From contig OZ246007.1 in NCBI GenBank assembly GCA_965230515.1, forward strand, positions 1,798,001 to 1,862,000: 64,000 nucleotides of DNA, in the 5' to 3' direction. Positions 1-8,283 of the stretch are shown here, in pieces (position 1 is the stretch's first letter; each line of letters starts with the position of its first letter). The stretch comes from JAJFKB01 sp965230515 (lineage in GTDB: Bacteria > Pseudomonadota > Gammaproteobacteria > Pseudomonadales > IMCC2047). Position numbers and translations under genes: made by a program. The notes beneath the pieces were generated by a model. It did not search any database, was not told the DNA's origin, and saw only the letters and a program-made list of their open reading frames with translations.

Positions 1-244
1 CTACAATGGGTATCGCAAACATCTTAACAATACTTGACCGGTTTTCTTTAAGCATGTGATTCTTTACCTTTTCAAAGTTCTGTTGATGGGGGAAGATAAT
101 CCTATCCGCAATAACTAAAACTATCAAGCAGCAGCAATAGCGGTTGAACGAACTGTCTTTTAGAACCAGGCCCTGGGTTTGTACAGGCCTGGCGCAAGAC
201 TTAAAACCGTTAATCAATACAGAAAATCATCAACGAGGTGTGTT
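1..244. other. Left-edge non-coding stretch
   Basis: No convincing gene is visible before the dehydrogenase that starts at 245. Short open frames here lack a ribosome-binding site and overlap the dehydrogenase in another frame. The stretch probably holds the promoter of the dehydrogenase and the tail of whatever lies to the left. Confidence 0.4.
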
Positions 245-1024
245 ATGGATTTGGGTATTTCCGGTAAAAAGGCGATTATTTGCGCCGCCAGCAAAGGGTT
301 GGGCCGAGGGTGCGCACTGGCACTGGCGTGTGAAGGTGTGGAAGTTACCATTTGCGCTCGACAGCAAGACGTTCTGGCCGAAACAGCGGAGCTGATCACT
401 CAGACTTCAGGTATTCAGGCTCACTACATCGTGGCAGATATCACCACCGATGAAGGCCGGACTAAAGTACTCGAAGCCTGCCCAACACCCGATATTCTGG
501 TCAACAATGCAGGTGGACCGCCGCCTGGTGACTTTCGTGACTGGTCACAGCAGGACTGGTTTGATGCCATGAACGCAAACATGTTCAGCGCAATCGAGAT
601 GACCCGACTGACTATCGACCACATGATCCAGCAGTGCTTTGGGCGCGTGATCAATATCACCAGCAGCTCGGTGAAGGCGCCCATTGCCGAACTGGGTCTC
701 TCCAATGGTGCACGATGCGGTCTCACGGGTTTTGTTGCGGGCCTCGCACGGCAGCATGTATCCAGCAATGTTACAGTCAATAATCTACTGCCGGGATTTT
801 GCGATACTGATCGAGGGCGCAGTATTATCGACAAACAGGCGCAGCAGCATAATATAGACACGCGCGACTATCGAAAGCAGTTTTTAGCAGCTATTCCCGC
901 TGGCAGAATGGGTTCACCTGATGAGTTTGGCGCAACCTGCGCGTTTCTTTGCAGTAAACACGCCGGTTATATTACCGGGCAGAATCTGCTCGTGGACGGC
1001 GGCCTTTATCCAGGTACATTTTAA
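245..1024 (+). CDS. SDR family oxidoreductase, atypical catalytic motif
   Basis: A 259-residue short-chain dehydrogenase/reductase, cytosolic and NAD(P)-dependent by family. The N-terminal Rossmann motif reads AASKGLGRG, followed by the NNAGG motif near residue 85. ATG 245 is preferred over an upstream ATG at 179 because GAGGTG lies just before it and the family normally begins a few residues before the Rossmann strand. Where most SDRs carry YxxxK this protein reads SNGAR, so the catalytic Tyr and Lys are replaced by Ser and Arg; the upstream Ser cluster (ITSSS) is kept. A FabG-like subgroup with the NNAGGPPPG signature shares this change. The substrate cannot be read from the sequence. It stands alone; the next genes are on the other strand. 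Confidence 0.9.
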   Translation: MDLGISGKKAIICAASKGLGRGCALALACEGVEVTICARQQDVLAETAELITQTSGIQAHYIVADITTDEGRTKVLEACPTPDILVNNAGGPPPGDFRDWSQQDWFDAMNANMFSAIEMTRLTIDHMIQQCFGRVINITSSSVKAPIAELGLSNGARCGLTGFVAGLARQHVSSNVTVNNLLPGFCDTDRGRSIIDKQAQQHNIDTRDYRKQFLAAIPAGRMGSPDEFGATCAFLCSKHAGYITGQNLLVDGGLYPGTF

Positions 1025-1041
1025 ATAATGGCAATTCCGGT

Positions 1042-1374
1042 TTAACGGCTGGCTCGCTTTGCTGCCTGGTAACTTCTCATAGCCCATTGCTGTAATATTT
1101 CCGGGTCATCCAGCGCACTTTCCGGGCAGCGTCGATAGGACATTTTGAAGGGCTTACCCTGCTTTTGGTATTCAAAATGTGCTAACTGCTGCGCGTCGAA
1201 ATAATGATCGATTTCAGCATCTGTTTTCAGGTAAAGCTCATCATTAGCAACCAGCCCGAACATGGCTCCGTCGAGAAAAATACCAAAACCACCAAACATC
1301 GCTCTGGCACGCACCGCGTTCAGCTGGCTCATGTTTTCCAGAAGATAATCAACAAATTCACTTTTACCGCCCAT
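1042..1374 (-). CDS. TfoX N-terminal domain protein
   Basis: A 110-residue protein consisting only of the TfoX/Sxy N-terminal domain. The typical ARAMFGGFGIFLDG segment lies near residues 23-36 and a short basic tail ends the protein. Full-length TfoX/Sxy regulators of competence carry a second C-terminal domain, absent here; stand-alone N-domain proteins are common and of unknown role. It faces the dehydrogenase convergently with 17 bp between the stops, and lies 10 bp downstream of the Smr-domain gene on the same strand, so the two are probably co-transcribed. Confidence 0.85.
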   Translation of the reverse strand: MGGKSEFVDYLLENMSQLNAVRARAMFGGFGIFLDGAMFGLVANDELYLKTDAEIDHYFDAQQLAHFEYQKQGKPFKMSYRRCPESALDDPEILQQWAMRSYQAAKRASR

Positions 1375-1384
1375 AACCCTTGCT

Positions 1385-1957
1385 TTACCCCCGTCTGCCG
1401 ATGTGCCGTTCCCAGGTTTCTCTCTTTTTCTTTTGACTTTTTCTGATCAAAACATAGGTCGCCCCCGCCCCTCCGTGATGCTTTTGCGCTGTGTGAAACG
1501 CTAATATTTCATCCATTTCTGGCAACCAGGTCGCGATACAGCTTTTCAGTCGTGCAGGCTCTGCCCTACCCTCTCCTTTACCATGAGTGATAAGTCCACA
1601 ACGCACATCATAAGCAATGCTATCCTTCACGAAGCGGATTAATGATTGCCTTGCCTGATCCACCGTTAAACGGTGCAGATCCAATCTTGCTTCCAACTGA
1701 TAATGCCCCAGGCGCAGCTTGCGGAAAACGCCATGTTGGACGCCGGGGCGCCGAAAACTCAGCACCGCATGCGGGTCCACTTGGGCAATATTATCGTTAG
1801 AGAGCACCGATTGGTGCTGCTGTTCTTCCTCTGTAGCGGCACGTCGTCTTTCCCGTATACCGGGTGAATCCGTTGTTGACTTCTTCAGCACCACTTTACC
1901 CGAACTGGGAATCGGCTCTACCCCCTCCAGTTCAGCTTCAAATAACTCTTTATCCAT
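1385..1957 (-). CDS. Smr/MutS2 C-terminal domain protein
   Basis: A 190-residue protein of the SmrA/YdaL type. The C-terminal half is an Smr domain with LDLHR and THGKG motifs, the hallmarks of this nicking-endonuclease/RNase fold; the N-terminal half is charged and probably disordered. The start chosen is the ATG whose product begins MDKELFEAEL, preceded by an AAGAG element; a GTG 33 bases upstream is possible but has a poorer context. Family members act on nucleic acids, some on stalled-ribosome mRNA; the role of this short type is not settled. Confidence 0.85.
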   Translation of the reverse strand: MDKELFEAELEGVEPIPSSGKVVLKKSTTDSPGIRERRRAATEEEQQHQSVLSNDNIAQVDPHAVLSFRRPGVQHGVFRKLRLGHYQLEARLDLHRLTVDQARQSLIRFVKDSIAYDVRCGLITHGKGEGRAEPARLKSCIATWLPEMDEILAFHTAQKHHGGAGATYVLIRKSQKKKRETWERHIGRRG

Positions 1958-2049
1958 TAGGCTCTTATAACCCTGCTTATCAGTAATCACCTATCACCAG
2001 ACTGAATAGGCCAATCGCAATATCGATTCTCATCAAATCACTCTGTTAT

Positions 2050-2100
2050 AGGATAGCTTTCCAGCCCATTCGTTTCCACGATTGACAAAAAAGCTATCCT
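2050..2100. other. 11-bp inverted repeat between smr and lptM
   Basis: AGGATAGCTTT at 2050-2060 and its exact complement at 2090-2100, spaced by 29 bp, in the divergent region between the Smr gene and lptM. A TTGACA hexamer lies at 2082-2087 beside the right arm, but no good -10 follows. It could be an operator or a transcript hairpin; no function is proven. Confidence 0.4.
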
Positions 2101-2224
2101 GCATCAAAACCATGTGCTCGCGGTGCTTCAGCCTAAATCAATATTTGAGGTAACCGCAACCGTAGGAATGCGGCGGTCTTCGCGCTATACTTGGTGGTTT
2201 TATACCAATCGAAAATTAAAACGC

Positions 2225-2386
2225 ATGAATAGAATTAATTTACTGCTGTTAATAAGCCTTCTCTTTCTATCCGGCTGCGGGCAAAAGGGTCCTCTATACC
2301 TACCCAAATCAGGCGGATTTGCTGCACCTAACTCTGTGGCCCAGACTCACCAGCATTTAAACCCAGATCCATTGTACAAAAGGTAG
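2225..2386 (+). CDS. lptM: LptM (YifL) small lipoprotein
   Basis: A 53-residue lipoprotein. The signal peptide MNRINLLLLISLLFLSGC ends in a lipobox with the acylated Cys at residue 18, followed by GQKGPLYLP, the conserved motif of LptM (formerly YifL/LppL). LptM binds the LptDE lipopolysaccharide translocon in the outer membrane and helps its maturation. The start is the ATG that gives a normal lipoprotein signal; longer upstream frames have no support. Its position just before lysA and dapF matches Pseudomonas and enterobacteria. Confidence 0.92.
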   Translation: MNRINLLLLISLLFLSGCGQKGPLYLPKSGGFAAPNSVAQTHQHLNPDPLYKR

Positions 2387-2428
2387 ACCCAATTTAGTGG
2401 ATAGGCCACCTGGATTGCTTCAAAATGC

Positions 2429-2461
2429 GAATATCCACTGTGGATATTCCAGACCTTTTTT
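2429..2461 (+). terminator. Hairpin plus T-run after lptM
   Basis: A perfect 9-bp stem, GAATATCCA paired with TGGATATTC around a 3-nt loop, followed six bases later by a run of six T. It sits between lptM and lysA and may end or attenuate lptM transcripts. The 6-nt gap before the T-run makes it a less than ideal intrinsic terminator. Confidence 0.5.
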
Positions 2462-2485
2462 AACACCTATCAATAACTGATCATT

Positions 2486-3733
2486 ATGGACCACTTTAAC
2501 TACAGAGACGGTGAGTTATTTGCCGAAGACACCGCCGTAACTGCCATCGCATCCGAGCACGGTACGCCTTGCTATATCTACTCCAGAGCAACACTGGAAA
2601 GACATTATCAGGCCTACGTTAACGCCTGCGGCGATCACCCCCAACTGATCTGTTACGCAGTAAAAGCCAACTCTAATCTCGGTGTGCTAAATCTACTTGC
2701 CAAAATGGGGTCTGGGTTTGACATTGTCTCAGTGGGTGAGCTGGAACGCGTACTGGCGGCAGGAGGCGATGCAGGGAAAATAGTTTTTTCAGGCGTAGGC
2801 AAACAGCCCTCGGAAATTCGCCGCGCTTTAGAGGTTGGCATCTACTGTTTTAATGTAGAATCCGAACCCGAACTGGAGATGATTAATGCGGTAGCAAAAG
2901 AGATGCTGTGCACAGCATCAATTTCCTTACGCGTTAATCCGGATGTCGATGCAAAAACTCACCCCTATATCTCCACGGGCTTAAAAGAGAACAAATTTGG
3001 TATCGATATTTCGGAAGCCCCTTCGGTCTACCAAAGAGCTGCGGCAATGAGCCACCTGGCCGTCAAAGGGGTTGACTGTCATATAGGCAGCCAACTGACC
3101 GAGCTGGAACCCTTTCTGGACGCACTGGATCGCCTGTTGGCGCTGATCGATCAATTAGCAGATTCCGGCATTCAATTGGCACACCTGGATCTCGGAGGTG
3201 GACTTGGCGTGCCTTATCACAAGGAGACACCTCCGCACCCCAGTGAGTATGCCGCCGCTATTGTTCAGAAACTCGCGGGCCGCCCGTTAAAACTGATCTT
3301 TGAGCCCGGTCGCTCGATAGCGGCAAATGCAGGCATTCTTGTTACACAGGTGACACTGCTTAAGGAAAACCCGCTTAAAAACTTTGCGGTAGTAGATGCG
3401 GCCATGAATGACTTGCTACGCCCGGCTCTTTACCAGGCATGGCAGGATATTATTCCTGTTAAACCTCGGACCACAGAAGAGACCCTCTACGATGTAGTTG
3501 GTCCGGTTTGCGAAACCGGGGACTTCCTGGGCAAGGATCGCTCACTCGCTATCAAGCCGGGAGACCTGCTGGCCATTCGCTCCGCTGGCGCATATGGTTT
3601 TACCATGAGTTCCAATTACAACTCACGTAACCGCGCAGTAGAGTTAATGGTGGATAAGGATACAGTGCACGTCATCAGGGCGCGCGAAACCATTCAAGAT
3701 CAGATTGCATTGGAGTCAGTGCTGCCAAATTAA
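2486..3733 (+). CDS. lysA: Diaminopimelate decarboxylase
   Basis: A 415-residue fold-III PLP enzyme that decarboxylates meso-diaminopimelate to lysine, the last step of lysine synthesis. The PLP lysine is K60 in YAVKANSN. The barrel motifs HIGSQ and GGGLGVPY follow, then EPGRSI, and the C-terminal CETGDFLG motif supplies the active-site Cys from the partner subunit. Length is normal. It is followed after 47 bp by dapF, which makes the substrate isomer, so the two steps around meso-DAP are encoded together. Confidence 0.98.
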   Translation: MDHFNYRDGELFAEDTAVTAIASEHGTPCYIYSRATLERHYQAYVNACGDHPQLICYAVKANSNLGVLNLLAKMGSGFDIVSVGELERVLAAGGDAGKIVFSGVGKQPSEIRRALEVGIYCFNVESEPELEMINAVAKEMLCTASISLRVNPDVDAKTHPYISTGLKENKFGIDISEAPSVYQRAAAMSHLAVKGVDCHIGSQLTELEPFLDALDRLLALIDQLADSGIQLAHLDLGGGLGVPYHKETPPHPSEYAAAIVQKLAGRPLKLIFEPGRSIAANAGILVTQVTLLKENPLKNFAVVDAAMNDLLRPALYQAWQDIIPVKPRTTEETLYDVVGPVCETGDFLGKDRSLAIKPGDLLAIRSAGAYGFTMSSNYNSRNRAVELMVDKDTVHVIRARETIQDQIALESVLPN

Positions 3734-3780
3734 GCACAAAAACCACGGACAGATGCCTGAAAGAGGAATAAAACAGATTC

Positions 3781-4611
3781 ATGTTAATGAAATTCACCAA
3801 AATGCAGGGATGCGGCAACGATTTCATGGTTGTCGACCTAGTCAGTCAATTTATAAAAATCAGGCCACAGCAAGTTAAAAAGTGGGCTGACAGGCGCTTT
3901 GGTGTCGGTTTTGACCAGTTTCTGGTGGTTGAACCTCCGAAAGAGCCGGAAGCGGATTTTAGCTACCGCATTTTTAATGCCGATGGCGAGGAAGTTGAGC
4001 AGTGCGGCAACGGTGCCCGCTGTTTCGCCCGATTTGTACGTGATAACAAGCTTACCAAGAAAAGGCATATAAAAGTGCAAACCCGCGGTGGACTGATCGA
4101 ACTTCACGTTATTGATAAAAACCAGGTCATGGTAGACATGGGCGTGCCGCGACTAGAGCCAAATCAGGTGCCTTTTGACGCAGCGCAACGTGCGAACCAT
4201 TATACGTTACCGGTTAATGGTACAACTCTAGAGGTCAGCGCCATTTCAATGGGCAATCCACATGCGGTTTGTATCGTAGAAAACACAGAAACTGCACCGG
4301 TCGACATTCTGGGCCCTCTGATCGAACAACACCAGCGATTTCCGCAAAAGGTTAATGCGGGTTTTATGCAGATCGTCAATCGCGGCGAGATCAACTTACG
4401 GGTCTATGAGCGCGGTGCGGGAGAGACTCTCGCGTGTGGAACTGGCGCCTGCGCGGCGGTAGTCGCCGGTCAGCTTCGAGGTTTACTTGACGAAAAAGTA
4501 ACCGTGCATTTACGCGGTGGCACGCTTACAATCCAATGGCAGGGGGAAGGTCATTCCGTACAAATGACCGGTCCCTGTAAAAAAGTCTATGAGGGGCGCA
4601 TATTTTTATGA
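3781..4611 (+). CDS. dapF: Diaminopimelate epimerase
   Basis: A 276-residue cofactor-independent epimerase interconverting LL- and meso-diaminopimelate for lysine and peptidoglycan. The two catalytic cysteines lie in QCGNGARCFARF and ETLACGTGACAA. It begins MLMKFTKMQGCGNDF; the internal ATG six bases downstream is an equally good start. Its stop overlaps the start of the DUF484 gene by 4 bp (ATGA), indicating translational coupling. Confidence 0.98.
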   Translation: MLMKFTKMQGCGNDFMVVDLVSQFIKIRPQQVKKWADRRFGVGFDQFLVVEPPKEPEADFSYRIFNADGEEVEQCGNGARCFARFVRDNKLTKKRHIKVQTRGGLIELHVIDKNQVMVDMGVPRLEPNQVPFDAAQRANHYTLPVNGTTLEVSAISMGNPHAVCIVENTETAPVDILGPLIEQHQRFPQKVNAGFMQIVNRGEINLRVYERGAGETLACGTGACAAVVAGQLRGLLDEKVTVHLRGGTLTIQWQGEGHSVQMTGPCKKVYEGRIFL

Positions 4612-5339
4612 GCAAGTCATCGAATAACACGCTGGAAGAGAAAGGGCGCAACGGACTTTTATCTGCCGAACAGGTGGCGACTTACCTCAGCCAACACCCG
4701 GATTTCTTTCAGCAACATACGGAGATTTTAAAGCATCTGTCAATACCACATGCTGAAGACTCACGGGCCGTCGGAACAGGCCAGACCGTATCATTGATTG
4801 AACGGCAGGTTCAGTCATTGCGTGATGAGAACAAACAGTTAAAGCACCAACTCAACAAATTGATCGGTAATGCACAGACTAACGATGCGCTGTTTGACAA
4901 AGCACGCGCACTGGTCCTGCAGTTAATCTCAACCCGCAGCCTTGATCCACTTAAGCATATAGTGGAAAAAGCCATGCATAAGGATTTTGGTAGTGATTAC
5001 TGCTGCTTATGGTTCATCACCGATAATCAGGACGGCAAGCCCGACACAAAGGCGTTGCCACAAATCACCGAACAGATTCCACGGCTCACTCGCAAAGGCC
5101 ATGTTTTCTGCGGGGTGTTAAAACAAACGGAATCCGAGTTTCTCTTTGCCGATAATGCTGACAACGTGGGCTCGGCTGCTATATTGCCGCTTTATTATGG
5201 CAAAGAGCTGGTCGCAATTCTGGCAATCGCCAATAAAGATGAGGGCTATTACCGAAATAATATGAGCACTGTGTTGCTGGAGCATATTGGCCAGGTGATG
5301 GCACAAATAATCGCCCAACATTCAGCAGACGACACCTGA
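4608..5339 (+). CDS. DUF484 family protein
   Basis: A 243-residue member of DUF484 (E. coli YigA type). The N-terminal part contains the signature SQHPDFFQQH followed by a short coiled coil, and residues about 90-235 form a GAF-like domain. The biochemical role is unknown. In most relatives it sits between dapF and xerC; here the next gene is the HAD phosphatase, 28 bp away, and no xerC is present. Confidence 0.93.
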   Translation: MSKSSNNTLEEKGRNGLLSAEQVATYLSQHPDFFQQHTEILKHLSIPHAEDSRAVGTGQTVSLIERQVQSLRDENKQLKHQLNKLIGNAQTNDALFDKARALVLQLISTRSLDPLKHIVEKAMHKDFGSDYCCLWFITDNQDGKPDTKALPQITEQIPRLTRKGHVFCGVLKQTESEFLFADNADNVGSAAILPLYYGKELVAILAIANKDEGYYRNNMSTVLLEHIGQVMAQIIAQHSADDT

Positions 5340-5367
5340 TCAAGTTAAAGACCGGCTCACTTAGCCT

Positions 5368-6090
5368 ATGCGATCGATTAAAGCGGTCACCTTTGACCTT
5401 GATGACACCCTCTGGCACATCAATCAGGCTATTCCTGAAGGGGAACGGAGGGTTTTTAACTATCTGAAGCAGCACTGCCCCGGCATCGAACATCATTACG
5501 ATATTACTTCCCTTCGCCAACTTATGATCGGCATTCTCAAACGGGATCCTTCGCTGAATCATCAAGTCAGCCGCTTGAGAAAACTGGCACTTGGCGAAGC
5601 CATTAAGCGTAGCGGCTATTCCGAAGAACATGCCCGGCTACACGCGCAAACGGCGTTTGACCATTTTATGGATGCCCGACACGAGGTCATCCTGTTTGAC
5701 CACGCTATCGAAGTGCTGGAAGAACTGCACCAATATTACCAGCTCGGCGCACTGACCAATGGCAATGCAGACATTAGCCGTCTTCCTGTCGGTCCCTATT
5801 TCGATTTTTGCTACTCCGCCGAGCAGCTGTTAAGCAGCAAACCGGACCCGGTACTGTTTCAGGCGGCATTGTCGGCCACGGGCCTGAAAGCTTGCCAATG
5901 TATACATGTCGGAGATCATAGCGAACACGATATTCTTGGCGCACAACAAATGGGTTTTCACACTGTCTGGGTGAATATAAACAAAGAATGCTGGCCTGCT
6001 GGGCAGTCGCCCGCCGATGAAGAGATCAGTTGTTTAAGTGAATTGCCGAAGGCCATCGGGAAAATCGAATCCGCCATCGAAAATCGCTGA
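5368..6090 (+). CDS. yigB: HAD superfamily hydrolase, YigB-like
   Basis: A 240-residue haloacid dehalogenase-type phosphatase. Motif I is DLDDT at residues 10-14 with the nucleophile Asp; motif II is LTNGNAD; motif III/IV is KPDP and HVGDHSEHDI. The alpha-helical cap between motifs I and II is the subclass I type. E. coli YigB, encoded downstream of xerC, removes phosphate from a flavin-pathway intermediate; the same role is inferred here from family and position. Last gene of the lptM-lysA-dapF cluster. Confidence 0.85.
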   Translation: MRSIKAVTFDLDDTLWHINQAIPEGERRVFNYLKQHCPGIEHHYDITSLRQLMIGILKRDPSLNHQVSRLRKLALGEAIKRSGYSEEHARLHAQTAFDHFMDARHEVILFDHAIEVLEELHQYYQLGALTNGNADISRLPVGPYFDFCYSAEQLLSSKPDPVLFQAALSATGLKACQCIHVGDHSEHDILGAQQMGFHTVWVNINKECWPAGQSPADEEISCLSELPKAIGKIESAIENR

Positions 6091-6143
6091 TTGCCCGGAA
6101 TGGCTAGTTCGATATGGAGAACACCTGATATCCTGGCCGGGCT

Positions 6144-6848
6144 TTATTCTGCCTTTTTGAACAGCAGATCCCACACCCCATGCCCGAGTCGCTCTCCACG
6201 CTTCTCAAATTTTGTAACCGGACGATAATCCGGCCTTTGAGCATAGGCTCCAGGGGCTTGCGTATTCTCCCAGCCCTCAGACTCGTTCAGCACGGCCATT
6301 ATGTGCTCAGCGTAGTGTTGCCAATCTGTAGCCGCATGAAAAATCCCCGAGGGCCTGGTTTTTTCTCTGACCAACTGCATAAACGGCAATTGCACAATTC
6401 GACGCTTATGGTGCTTTTTCTTATGCCACGGATCCGGAAAAAATAGCTGAACCCTGTCCAGGCTGGCATCGGGAACACACTGCCTTAGCACTTCTACGGC
6501 ATCATCACAGTATACACGGAGGTTTTGCAGTTCATATTGCGCGGCCAATCTCAATAATCGCCCTACACCAGGCCGGTGCACTTCGATGCCGATAAAATTC
6601 TGATCCGGTGAATGCAGGGCCATCTCAACCAGTGAGTCTCCCATTCCAAAACCGATTTCCAATACAACCGGTGCTTCCCGACCAAACAGCGCCGCAAAAT
6701 CAACGGCGCCCTGCTGACGATCAAGGCCATAGATTCCCCACTGTTCCTGATAGGCGCGTTGCTGACCCTCGGTCATACGTCCGGATCGCAGCACAAAGCT
6801 GCGGATTGTGCGTTTTCCCCGTTCGTTTGCAGCACTCTCTTCTGACAT
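6144..6848 (-). CDS. trmB: tRNA (guanine-N7-)-methyltransferase
   Basis: A 234-residue SAM-dependent enzyme that makes m7G46 in tRNA. It has EIGFGMGDSL as the SAM-binding loop near residue 64, and FFPDPWHKKKHHKRR, the family signature with the catalytic Asp and the RNA-binding basic run. It follows the DUF423 gene on the minus strand with a 6-bp gap. Convergent with the HAD gene. Confidence 0.97.
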   Translation of the reverse strand: MSEESAANERGKRTIRSFVLRSGRMTEGQQRAYQEQWGIYGLDRQQGAVDFAALFGREAPVVLEIGFGMGDSLVEMALHSPDQNFIGIEVHRPGVGRLLRLAAQYELQNLRVYCDDAVEVLRQCVPDASLDRVQLFFPDPWHKKKHHKRRIVQLPFMQLVREKTRPSGIFHAATDWQHYAEHIMAVLNESEGWENTQAPGAYAQRPDYRPVTKFEKRGERLGHGVWDLLFKKAE

Positions 6849-6854
6849 ACTAAC

Positions 6855-7229
6855 CTAAACCACTCTGTAGCAACCCCAGGCCAGTACTATCCATCCGGCA
6901 ATAAATGCAAAGCCGCCCAAGGGTGCAACAAGACCAAAAAGTTGTAACTGTGTGAAAACCAGACCGTAAAGGCCACCACAGAAAAGTACTATTCCTGCCA
7001 GAATCAGCACACCAGCATACCTGATCAGCGCATGGCCCGAAAAAAGATGGCTAATAACCCCCACAAACAACAGAGCTATAGCATGATACATTTGGTATTC
7101 TACGGCGGTTATAAAGACACTGAGCAGATGCTCATCCAGTTGGCTTTTCAAGGCATGAGCACCCAGGGCACCAAGCACTACCGCAGTTCCGCCCGCAACC
7201 GAACCCGACACCAGAAAAAATTTACTCAT
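6855..7229 (-). CDS. DUF423 small membrane protein
   Basis: A 124-residue protein with four predicted membrane helices; the start carries the family motif GALGAHAL near residues 21-28. DUF423 (YgdD-like) proteins sit in the inner membrane and have no established function. The start codon is supported by the N-terminal hydrophobic segment that the family shows. Probably expressed with trmB. Confidence 0.88.
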   Translation of the reverse strand: MSKFFLVSGSVAGGTAVVLGALGAHALKSQLDEHLLSVFITAVEYQMYHAIALLFVGVISHLFSGHALIRYAGVLILAGIVLFCGGLYGLVFTQLQLFGLVAPLGGFAFIAGWIVLAWGCYRVV

Positions 7230-7243
7230 TAGTTTACACTCAA

Positions 7244-7276
7244 ATAAAAAAGCCGCCGGGCCAAGTACCCGACGGC
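7244..7276 (-). terminator. Intrinsic terminator of rpoH
   Basis: On the minus strand GCCGTCGGG pairs with CCCGGCGGC (one G-T wobble) around a 7-nt loop and is followed directly by six T. It lies 22 bp beyond the rpoH stop and before the DUF423 start, so it ends rpoH transcription. Confidence 0.9.
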
Positions 7277-7297
7277 TTCTTCAAATAATTTTTAGGT

Positions 7298-8149
7298 TTA
7301 ACTTTCCATAGCCAACTTGATTTTTTTCATAGCATTCTTTTCCAGCTGACGAATACGCTCCGCAGAGACATCGTATTTACCGGCCAGATCGTGCAAAGTA
7401 GCCTTTTGTTCCGATAGCCAGCGTTGATTCAGAATATCCTTGCTTCGATCGTCCAACTGAAGCATGGCTTTTGTCAATCGTTTATGTGAATCCTCAGCCC
7501 AATCCTGAGCTTCCAGCTGCAACACCGGGTCCTCCGATTTGTTTTCCAGATAATTTACCGGAGCCTGATAAGCGGAGTCATCATCTTCATCTGCAGGCAA
7601 ATCAAAAGAGGTATCGTGTGCGCTGAGTCGCCCTTCCATCTCACGCACAACCCGTGGTTCAACGCCCAAGTCTTCAGCCACGGACTGGACCTCTTCATTG
7701 GTCAGCCATGCCAGCTTTTTCTTGGCGCCACGCAGATTGAAAAATAACTTACGCTGTGATTTGGTTGTCGCAACCTTCACAATACGCCAGTTACGCAGTA
7801 TAAACTCATGCATTTCGGCTTTAATCCAATGCACAGCAAAGGACACCAGACGCACTCCCTTTTCCGGATTAAATCGCTTAACCGCTTTCATCAAGCCGAC
7901 ATTACCTTCCTGAATAAGATCTGCCTGCGAAAGCCCATAGCCCGAATAGCTTTTTGCAATATGCACGACAAATCGCAGATGCGACATAATCAATTGTCGC
8001 GCCGCGTCCAGGTCATCCTGGTAATACAGACGTTCAGCGAGTTCTCGCTCCTGATCTACCGTCAAAACAGGGATTCCGGACACGCTGGTAATATAGGCCG
8101 CAATATTGCCTCCAGGGGTCACATTATCCAAAGTTTGCAAGTAGTTCAT
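7298..8149 (-). CDS. rpoH: RNA polymerase sigma-32 (heat shock)
   Basis: A 283-residue sigma factor directing transcription of heat-shock genes. Region 2 contains DLIQEGNVGLMKAVKRF and the -10-reading segment FAVHWIKAEMHEFILRNWR; the RpoH box QRKLFFNLR follows, and region 4 ends with the helix-turn-helix SAERIRQLEKNAMKKIK. All are diagnostic for RpoH rather than RpoD or RpoS. It has its own promoter and terminator although it lies in the classical rpoH-ftsX-ftsE-ftsY order. Confidence 0.98.
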   Translation of the reverse strand: MNYLQTLDNVTPGGNIAAYITSVSGIPVLTVDQERELAERLYYQDDLDAARQLIMSHLRFVVHIAKSYSGYGLSQADLIQEGNVGLMKAVKRFNPEKGVRLVSFAVHWIKAEMHEFILRNWRIVKVATTKSQRKLFFNLRGAKKKLAWLTNEEVQSVAEDLGVEPRVVREMEGRLSAHDTSFDLPADEDDDSAYQAPVNYLENKSEDPVLQLEAQDWAEDSHKRLTKAMLQLDDRSKDILNQRWLSEQKATLHDLAGKYDVSAERIRQLEKNAMKKIKLAMES

Positions 8150-8177
8150 GCAGTTACTCCAATTTCAAGGGACGGAA

Positions 8178-8206
8178 ATATTAACATCGAATGGTAAGAG
8201 TGCCAA
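8178..8206 (-). promoter_or_regulatory. Sigma-70 promoter of rpoH
   Basis: On the minus strand TTGGCA and TAATAT are separated by exactly 17 bp, and a TGT immediately before TAATAT gives an extended -10. It lies about 29 bp upstream of the rpoH start codon. The match to the vegetative consensus is strong. Confidence 0.75.
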
Positions 8207-8283
8207 GTATCAGGAAAGTTCCTTTTATCGCTTATAGTTATAAAGAAACACATTTTTAAGCTGCCGAAATACGGTTAGTGCAC

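Noticed and set aside
424..861. 145-residue frame opposite the SDR gene
   Set aside because: Shadow of the SDR gene; no family resemblance or start context.
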